From Siniperca chuatsi (taxonomy: Eukaryota; Chordata; Actinopteri; Centrarchiformes; Sinipercidae), in NCBI RefSeq assembly GCF_020085105.1, contig NC_058064.1, positions 14,181,001 to 14,245,000 on the forward strand: 64,000 bases of DNA, read 5' to 3'. Made by a program: the position numbers and the translations under genes. Shown one piece after another: positions 56,705 to 64,000 of the stretch. The notes under the pieces were generated by a model. The model did not search any database and was not told the DNA's origin. It saw only the letters and a list, made by a program, of their open reading frames with translations. How positions within the stretch are numbered: position 1 is the first letter of the stretch; each line of letters opens with the position of its first letter.

Positions 56705-58292
56705 AAAGACAACCTGGTAAAGGTGTTTAAATGAGGGTATCTGGTTATAAATCAGTTATTAAAGTAATGACTTAATATTGAGTTCATCTGCCTTTAGTTA
56801 GTCTTAAGTTCATTTTCTGCATTGTGGTTACTTTGTTGTGAACTGAATTCCTCATAAGCTTTCCTCACAGGAATACATTATAGTAATTATTCACTCGACA
56901 ACTTCTTTTCTGAGTGGCATCCTTGGATAAGACTTTGTCAAGCTCTGTTATTCTCTCTCTTATCTGATAAATGTCCTCCAAAAACCATTACGTTACAGAT
57001 CATTTCCAACTGCTTAACACTCAAACTACATGCATTTGTAAAACACTGCCTGCAGTTGTAGGATATATGTATGGTCAGCTTCCTAATGGCTTCTCTGTTG
57101 TGTGCTTTGTTTGTTTTACGCCCCAGTGAATCAGTAACACTTGAATGAAAAGAGGTGAATTGATTTTTTTTTTTTTGCTAGCACAAGACCCACCGTGACA
57201 GTTCCCCAGCACATGGTCTCCTGACCTGAGTCACATTGTACTATGTGACTGTTGTTTCACAAGCATGCAAATGTATGCAAAGGGAACTGACCGTGGAGGG
57301 AAGACAATGGGCTTAATGACTGCATAGACAACTGTAACATAGTACATATATACAGCACAGGATTAATGGTGGGAGGGGGGAGACACACCAAAACTCACAC
57401 AGACAACAAGAGGATTAGGAATTTAATGTCAAACAATAAGCTGACTGTAAATACAGATCAGGGTGCTGACAAAACAGTGAGGGATCATGCTGCTGAGACC
57501 TCATTGTCTGCTGGTGAACCCTCAAATATGACAGTGTATAAAGGCCACTTGACACACAGATTAGTAAAGCATTAGGGAACTGGGTCACAACCCTAATTGA
57601 CTAAAATGTATTACAATGGGAGAGACCTAAAATAACTCAGCATGTAAAAAAACAATAAGAGTTTGTGCTGAAAACATGTCAGTGGAGGAGCAGATCATCC
57701 AGCAACTATCATCCCATTTTTTATTTATTTATTTAGGGACTGTATGGAAATTATTAGTTGGGGAGAAAGGGCAATGGTTGGGACAAAATGCCTTTTGTGT
57801 CCGCTATGGACCATAAAGGTGCATTTTGCCATATGCTAATTCCACCCCTAACGTGCAATTTGTGCTATGTAAAAATTATTATTCCATTAACGAGACTGTC
57901 TTCCCAAGAAGATTGACCACATCAGTCGTTTCAGCAAGTGCCCCAAAATGACACGTTTACATTGAAGTGACAAAGCCCACTAGCAGCCGCAGTAATTATG
58001 ACAGGAGCAAAAAAAGTATGGTGATGTTGTTATAGAACGACAAAGTCAACGTAGTGAGGAAATTGATGTATGTAATTGATGTATCAACAAAACATCAGAC
58101 TTTAACACAAGAGATTACTGTTTGTTTTCTGTTTCCTACCGACAGTCAGTGTGACCGCAATCGTTCCCTGACCCTAACCAAGTGTTTATGTCACCATGAT
58201 GACAAGCTCCCCTAACCTTAGTGAAGAAGTAATTTTAACCCAAACCACCTGAACCTAACCAAGTCGTTTTTCTGCCTAAACCTAACCAAACC

Positions 58293-58440
58293 TTAAAGGA
58301 ACAGTTCACCCCAAAATCAAAAATACATATTTTTCCTCTTACCTGTAGTGCTATCTAGATTGTTTTGGTGTGAGTTGCAGAGTTTTGGAGATATCGGCCG
58401 TAAAGATGTTTGCCTTTTTTGAATTGGACTTGTTGAAATA
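58293..58440. repeat. MITE-like end with TTAAAGGAACAGTTCACCCC
   Basis: This block, continuing CAAAAATACATATTTTTCCT and TTACCTGTAGTGCTATCTAG, is a frequent fish repeat terminus from memory. The element may continue to about 58.9 kb (poly-C near 58676 and TTGAACTTTTGC nearby), but the far end was not located. Confidence 0.5.
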
Positions 58441-59301
58441 CTGACAACCCCGAGGATGGTCTTGCTTTTTAAAAAGTCAAATATAAGGTTCAAACCCCCT
58501 CCCTATCCCAATAATATTCATACAGTCCCTTAACATTCAGAAATGGAAAGTAAATTAAGTCCAAGGTTGAGGTTTATGGATTTTTGTGAAACTCATAAAC
58601 ACACTTGGATGCATTTGGGGAAACTGTTTTGTTTGCTTTGAGCCTTGTGCCGAGATGCCTTGAACTTTTGCTAACCCCCCCCCCGTGAAAATAGCTTTTT
58701 CTAACCAAGAAACATTCCTCAGTAGTGACGTAATTACTTCTAGGCCACTGCTGTCACACACAGTGCACACAAACAATGACCGTCCCGCCATCGCTGCTAC
58801 CTGCTTTGACATTATTAAAGCCGTACATCTCATAAACCGCTTGCACAAACGTTGCCTACATTTGTGTGTGGTGAGTTTGAGCGGGGAAAACATTACTCGA
58901 ATAAGGCAGTCCAGGCGTTGACTAATAAATAAATAGTTAGTGTGTGTGCATAAAACCTGGAATAACCTTTCTGAGTGAGAGGCGTCGGCTAGCAGGCCTC
59001 TCAGATGACTTCTATACTGTGTCACTGAAAAGCTATGCAACAATAAGGTTGCTGTCCATGTAACACACTTGTAACAGAGCCTATGTAATAATAAGAAAGA
59101 GGAGAATCTATTTCTCAATTACAATAGGAAAGAAGAACCTACAGTATTTCGTAATAGTTAAGGAAAGAAAGAAATTTGTCATAACAGGTGTAGAAAGTGT
59201 TATTGGAGGCAAACATGATGTAACAGGCTATTGAGGAATTTTTCAGGAATTGGAAATGAAGATATTATAAAAGAGTTTGAAGGAAAAAAAAGGAAAAAAC
59301 T

Positions 59302-59560
59302 GTAATACTGCTGATTACATTATCATTTAATTGATTAATAACGGACAAATCAGTGGAAAAATGCCTATGACAAGTCCCTGTGTCCAAATTGGCATATTCA
59401 AATGCCTTATTTTGTCCGACCAAGAGTCTAAAACTCCAAGATATTCAGTTTATTATTAAAAAAGACAGAAACCCCCAGAGAAGATATTCACATTTGAGAA
59501 GCTAGAATTGGGAAATGTTTGGCATTTTTTCTTAAAAATTACTTAATTTCAGTTAAACAG
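59302..59560. mobile_element. MITE-like repeat, family B copy 3 (inverted)
   Basis: Contains the complements of the family B blocks: GATATTCAGTTTATTATTAA, GATATTCACATTTGAGAAGC and AATGTTTGGCATTTTTTCTT, with a degenerate GATTAATAACGGAC end. It is a diverged copy in reverse orientation to the other two. Confidence 0.6.
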
Positions 59561-60044
59561 CAGACTACTGCTTTTATTGGTGGACTTTAATCCAGGTAGA
59601 TTTAGAATCCCAAGTTACATTAAACATGAAAAAGTAAATCAAAAAACTTGCACTGATGTATATAGGTTTTTCATTACATGGCTATATTGTCAGAATTGTA
59701 CTGTTCCTGTAAAATAAGAGACATTCTTGTGTGCCTTTGGGTTAGGATAAAATCAGATTAGTCTTTTTCTTGGACCAGTAAAAACGAATTTAGTTTTCCT
59801 TAATTTTATTCTGGTTTATCATTACATGACACAAGTCAATTAAGAGGTCAAAAAGTCATGAACTTTTTTTCAGTTATAAAGAGAGAAATATCAGTGTTTC
59901 CTCGTCACTTCTTCTATTAGTAAACAAATGCACATGATCATCAGTGTGTTTCAGTGCTTTTTCCCCATTTCATAGACTAAGTATATATCCGAATGGGGAT
60001 GTGGTAAATCTGCAGAAGTCAACTGGAGTTGTCTGACCCAGTTT

Positions 60045-60073
60045 GGAGTCACGTTGCAGTTCAACGTGACTCC
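60045..60073. promoter_or_regulatory. Perfect 12-base inverted repeat upstream of cdkn1a
   Basis: GGAGTCACGTTG at 60045-60056 and CAACGTGACTCC at 60062-60073 are exact reverse complements with a 5-base spacer (CAGTT). Each arm holds a CACGTT/AACGTG core, close to an E-box or CRE variant. It lies about 0.7 kb before the presumed cdkn1a exon 1 end. Confidence 0.7.
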
Positions 60074-60479
60074 GAGGGTGTGGGCTCTGGGACAAAACAA
60101 AACGTGATGCAGGCACTACACGAGAATGTGTGTCACATTTAAGGGAGAAGGGTAAATGTCCGCCATTGACAAGATATTTGACCTACTTCTGGTCGCTCCG
60201 AAGGAAAAGCAAAGCACAAAGGCGCAACAGATTGCAGAAGAAATAGGTTTGGAGCGGGAGCCCACAGACAGAATAAGGGGATTTTTTTGGCATCATGATA
60301 ACTGGGTAAGAAACTATTTATAATCATGATTTACACTTTTATAAACACACTATAAAATAGCATTAATTGCAATTATATTACTTTTTTTCCTTTCATGCAT
60401 TTTGGAAATTTTTTCTGCACAGTTTTGCAGCAACTTGTGTTGCATTTAATTGTCGTAAGAATTTATGAGAGCGATGTTG

Positions 60480-60764
60480 ACCTCCTGGCAGCGCTCCAAC
60501 AATGACTGTTTTGATGGGAACCACGTGACTGACTACTCTAGTAGGACGTCCCCTCCTGTCTTCTGAGTCCTTTACAAACAACAAGTCGCAGATAAGGGGA
60601 CAAGAACGACCCTCCGGTGGGTAGTGTCTGCTAAAAACGTTTCAGCCTGTATCCACGGGGCTGTCAGGAACACTTCTCAGTCCTCTGACTCGGTGAATTG
60701 TGCGTAGTTTGTTGACGAGTCGTGAAACTCAGCTTTTAAAAACGTTGAGATATTGACGCTGATG
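60480..60764 (+). promoter_or_regulatory. cdkn1a: Probable cdkn1a promoter and noncoding exon 1
   Basis: A GT donor (GTAAGA) directly follows the ATG at 60762-60764 and is the best plus-strand donor upstream of the coding exon. Around it the sequence is richer in CpG than its surroundings. A CCACGTGAC E-box (USF/MITF-type) is at 60521-60529. p21 genes commonly have a noncoding first exon separated from the coding exon by a long intron, which fits. I did not find a convincing p53 site by eye. The exon 5' end is undetermined. Confidence 0.5.
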
Positions 60765-62550
60765 GTAAGAGATAAATGTTTTCTTGATGTTATAGTTCAT
60801 TTTTTTCACATATTCTTATCAAGTCGCTTTTTTGGGGTTTATTTTATATTTGGTCTGGATACATGTAAGCTAAAAGTTGATGCAGTTTTGGAAGATTTTC
60901 ACCGCTTTGCCAGCCGTTAATACGCATTTACAAGAGTAAATACCAGTGTAAATGGTATTTAAGACTATTTTGTTGTTGTTCGTAATACACACATGAGTAT
61001 TAAGTGGTTGTTTTGTGTGTAATATGAGAGTTAAGTACCTTGAGAAGATGCGGGGTGTTTGTGTGTCGCATCTCATTGACCCACATCCGCACTGAATCTG
61101 ACTGCGTCACGAAGTTTTACTCCACACTTCAGTCATTTTACAAAGCCTATACGTGAACTTTCTGGTGTTGTTTTATTCAGCAATGTACGGCGATTTGTTG
61201 TGGTTGCAGAGATAGTTGTTGCATTTTTAACTGTAGTAATGTTTTGGTGGGTTTGGGGTAAGATATGGAGGGTTGGGCACATCGAGCAAATTGGAAACCC
61301 GATCTGAATACCGCGCCCACTTCGTTTTCAACACAAACAACTTTCACTCGGTGTCGGAGAGAGCAGTCCTGGTTGGTGAAAGAAAGCAACTATGGTTTTG
61401 TGTTGTTCCGTCACGTCTTTTGATATTCATCCAGCTCTGGAAGAAACATAAAAACGAGGAAACTGAAGTTGTGCGGGTTAAATATATAATTAATCGTGAT
61501 TAGACCGAAGTGCGCACTTGAAAAAATGTTTACATTTGTCGGCTGATGTGGTTTCCAACACATGGTTTTTAACAGTGTATACGAGGAGTCAGACATCGTA
61601 AAATTACTTTTTTCAACCTCTTGTTTCTGCCTTCAGGCCGATTTTGGGCTGACAGGATGGCATGTTGGTATTTCTAAAAGTCACTCTTCCTGTGTTTTAC
61701 AGTTTAATTTGTAAATATAATGAATAGCTTCAAACACCGCTAATAAAACTGAGTGCAAAAATATCTTATTTCTGGATTATTTATATATATTTATCTATTG
61801 TACACTTGCTTTCTAAACTAGAGTTTGGGGCAGGGCCAGATTAACCCACCATTGGGCCCCTTTTCAGCTCCCCACACCCCTCACCCCCAAGTTACTTTGT
61901 GATAATTTGATTACATGCACATGTATTTAGGTATATGCGCCATGGAAGCATAATATTAACTCAAATATTCAAGGTATAATTACAGTTTATTGACACAGGG
62001 CCCCTGTGCAAGATAAAAATGCAGGAGCCACCTTAAGGCCCTTACCAATTGAGTTCAATTTGTCTGTTAGATGCATATTACCACACACATTTGTAATTAA
62101 TCCTGTTATCACAGACCAGTTTTAGCTCACACTTTGCAGCATTTAAGATCAGGAAAATACACCATTTCAGACCTTATGTATGATATCAGTAGCAGAAACG
62201 TATACCTCTCAGCTCTATTACTGCCCGTCCCAGAAAACCTCATCTTTTACTGCCTACACACAGCTGATAAAGCACTGAGCAGTCAGCTTAATCGGAGTCA
62301 AACAGAGGCTCAGAGATTAAAGAGTCAGCAAGGGATGGTTGTAATCCACCTACACGTAAAATGATATCTCACTCTATATAGAGGTAGTGCAGGTTGTGAT
62401 ATGATAAAGCTGGAAACGTGTGGTAGAATATCAATTACCAGTGCAGACATCACAATTCACCAGTACTGCTCTAATTAAATGTGGCAGATAGCAGCTGGGG
62501 TGTGTGGAAAACATTCCTCACAAGTAGCCTAAATGGTCTTTTTCTCTGTG

Positions 62551-62581
62551 TGACCTGCTGACCTTTACTGTCGACCTTTGA
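62551..62581 (+). promoter_or_regulatory. cdkn1a: Cluster of nuclear-receptor-like half-sites in cdkn1a intron 1
   Basis: TGACCT-gc-TGACCT (62551-62564) is a perfect direct repeat with a 2-base spacer. Eight bases later CGACCTTTGACT (62571-62582) resembles a DR1 element (spacer T). Retinoid and other nuclear receptors bind such repeats. The site is about 350 bases before the coding exon. Function is inferred only. Confidence 0.45.
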
Positions 62582-62925
62582 CTGGCAGGCACCAGAGCAG
62601 GTGGAGAATCAGGTTCACTTTGACATGCAGGGCAGTGAATTTTGTTGATTTATTTGGTGTTGGTTCAGTTACCTGTGGCTGCAGTAATTACTCAGTGGGT
62701 TAGAGCACACGTGTATTTGATCACATAAAACACAAAAGGCGCCCAAGAGGGCAGATACTGCTGGTGTGTGTGGGGGTTTGAGCACTTAATAGCTTGTATG
62801 TTTGTATGTAATCTATGCCAGTAAAAACCCAGATCACACCTCATTGAAACTCTGCAGGACCAACAGAGCCAACACTCAACCTCTGCCTTTCCTCTAAAAC
62901 TGTGTGTTTGTTCTCTGACAGGGAA

Positions 62926-63994
62926 ATGGTGATGGTCTCTCCATCAACCGCAGGACCAGCTATGGCATCTGACTCAGAGCTCTCACGCCTGGGGGGCATC
63001 GAGGCCTTGAAATTGAAGGTGGGGCCGGTGCGGAGGAACCTTTTTGGGCCTGTGGACCATCAGCAGCTGCAGCAGGACTTCCAGCGGCTGCTCTGCATGA
63101 GTGTGGAGGTGGCCAACAACCGCTGGAACTTCGATTTCCAGAGTGAAATGCCAGGAGAGGGCACCAACATCGAGTGGGAGGAGCTCAGGTGCCAGGACGT
63201 GCCGGCGTTTTACCACAGCTGCACGGTTAGGCCAGTGACGCTGCCACTGGGCAAAAGGCGGACGTCGTCTTCATCAGCCGAAAGTTTCCCAGGGTCCAGC
63301 AGCTCCGGGGATGAGTACCTGGAGGTGACCGCCAGGGGGTGCTACCGGCTCAAACGGCAAGGAAAACGCAGACAGTCTGCCATCACAGGTCAGTCCACCA
63401 AATATCTTAAATAAAGCAAATGTTCGACATTTGGGAAATACGCTTATTTGCTTTCTTGCCGAGAATTAGATGAAAAGCTAATGTCTGTACGGTAACTATG
63501 ACGCTACCGCTAGCTGCCGCTTAGTTTATCTTAGCAGTACACAAACCGAAGTGTAAAAATGATAATTTTCCATTTTATTTGGAATCTTGTTGTCACTGTG
63601 AGGCAACCAGCTTTAGAGGTGCAAGAAGGCGAATGTTGTTACCTTTGGACAGAACCAGGCTAAATGTTTCCAGTCTTTGTGCGAAGTGAAGCTAACCGGC
63701 TGCTGGTGGAAGCTTCATATTTATCATACAGATATGAGAGTGGAGAGTGATCTTCTCAAATAACTCTCAGCAAGAAAGCAAATACGCTTATTTCCCAAAA
63801 TGTCAAACTTTTCCTTTAACACTGCAGTTCTATACTATATATCACAATGTAGTAAAATGATACAAGACAACTAGGACAGATTTGAGCTTTTAGACTGTCT
63901 GGAGGTATTTTTACTCACTCATTGTCACTCTCCAGATTTCTTCAAGGTGAAGAAGAGGAGGCTTCTGCATTACAAAGCATCTTCTCGGCAGTAG
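62926..63994 (+). CDS. cdkn1a: Cyclin-dependent kinase inhibitor 1A (p21)
   Basis: Two coding exons, 62926-63388 and 63936-63994, encode 173 residues plus stop; the start is the first ATG after the acceptor at 62921. p21 binds and inhibits cyclin-CDK complexes and PCNA to stop the cell cycle, acting in the nucleus. The N-terminal CDI domain has the cyclin-binding RNLFG motif (37-41), GPVD, and RWNFDF (66-71), the CDK-contacting core. A Ser-rich linker and basic KRRQ follow. The PCNA-interacting PIP box QSAITDFF (150-157) spans the splice and keeps all key positions (Q, I, F, F). The tail KKRRLLHYKASSRQ holds a second cyclin-binding RRL and the NLS. The PIP box and short length indicate p21 (cdkn1a) rather than p27 or p57. 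The last exon ends 6 bases before the window edge. A MITE fills most of the 547-base intron. Confidence 0.95.
63407..63820. mobile_element. MITE, family A copy 3, in cdkn1a intron 2
   Basis: The left end reads TTCGACATTTGGGAAATACG and the right end CGCTTATTTCCCAAAATGTC, an inverted pair. It is delimited by TTAAA-like ends. It begins about 20 bases after the donor at 63389 and ends about 115 bases before the acceptor at 63935, taking up most of the intron. No ORF. Confidence 0.85.
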
Positions 63995-64000
63995 AAAAGC

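Larger units (their letters stand above)
47500..60000. other. Long intergenic interval between sapcd1 and cdkn1a
   Basis: No gene was found in about 12.5 kb. It contains the decayed L1-like LINE, a GT microsatellite, family A, B and C repeats, a nested LINE tail and a MITE-like block, all listed separately. The open frames here lack recognisable domains and often overlap repeats. Conserved enhancers could lie here but cannot be told from single-species sequence. Confidence 0.6.

Noticed and set aside
58555-59118. 187-residue open frame on the minus strand
   Set aside because: It overlaps a probable MITE interior; no domain was recognised.
59900-62900. p53 response element near cdkn1a
   Set aside because: I scanned for two tandem RRRCWWGYYY half-sites by eye and found only isolated half-sites with two mismatches (for example near 61558 and 61649). 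A distal site could lie outside the window.

Overview
This is vertebrate nuclear DNA, most likely from a ray-finned (percomorph) fish. Spliced genes with GT-AG introns occupy roughly half the window. Several short dispersed repeats of types common in teleosts recur, and microsatellites are long. I saw no prokaryotic, organellar or CRISPR-like content.

Gene order: ahcyl2 (minus, exon 1 only; bases 1 to about 23.4 kb are its first intron, so the gene continues off the left edge), tmem209 (minus, 14 coding exons, 25.4-31.2 kb), prdm4 (minus, 11 coding exons, 32.9-38.0 kb), ascl4 (plus, one coding exon, 39.6 kb), sapcd1 (minus, 4 exons, 44.2-47.3 kb) and cdkn1a/p21 (plus, two coding exons, 62.9-64.0 kb, ending six bases before the window ends). 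The exon chains I assembled for tmem209, prdm4, sapcd1 and cdkn1a each close in frame, giving 558, 890, 166 and 173 residues.

The genes do not form a pathway. They are an S-adenosylhomocysteine hydrolase-like regulator, a nuclear-envelope membrane protein, a PR-domain zinc-finger regulator, a proneural-type bHLH factor, a small coiled-coil protein and a CDK inhibitor. The arrangement is notable because, from memory, their human orthologues lie on three chromosomes (7q32, 12q23 and 6p21). Only prdm4-ascl4 and ahcyl2-tmem209 are close neighbours in both.

Non-genic space holds old mobile elements: a broken non-LTR reverse transcriptase at 1.7-2.2 kb, a decayed L1-like LINE at 48.4-49.4 kb, two tRNA-derived SINEs, a terminal-inverted-repeat DNA element at 10.1-11.1 kb, and three short repeat families with two or three copies each. 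There are two nested insertions: a solo LTR with a 5-base target duplication inside a hAT-like element (42.6-43.6 kb), and a LINE tail with a 10-base target duplication inside a MITE (56.0-56.7 kb).

I found no convincing undescribed biological system. The best leads are a probable GC-AG intron in ahcyl2, an overlapping upstream ORF created by splicing in cdkn1a, a cluster of nuclear-receptor-like half-sites in cdkn1a intron 1, a CA repeat next to a tmem209 splice donor, lineage-specific low-complexity expansions in prdm4, and an 82-base duplication in ahcyl2 intron 1.
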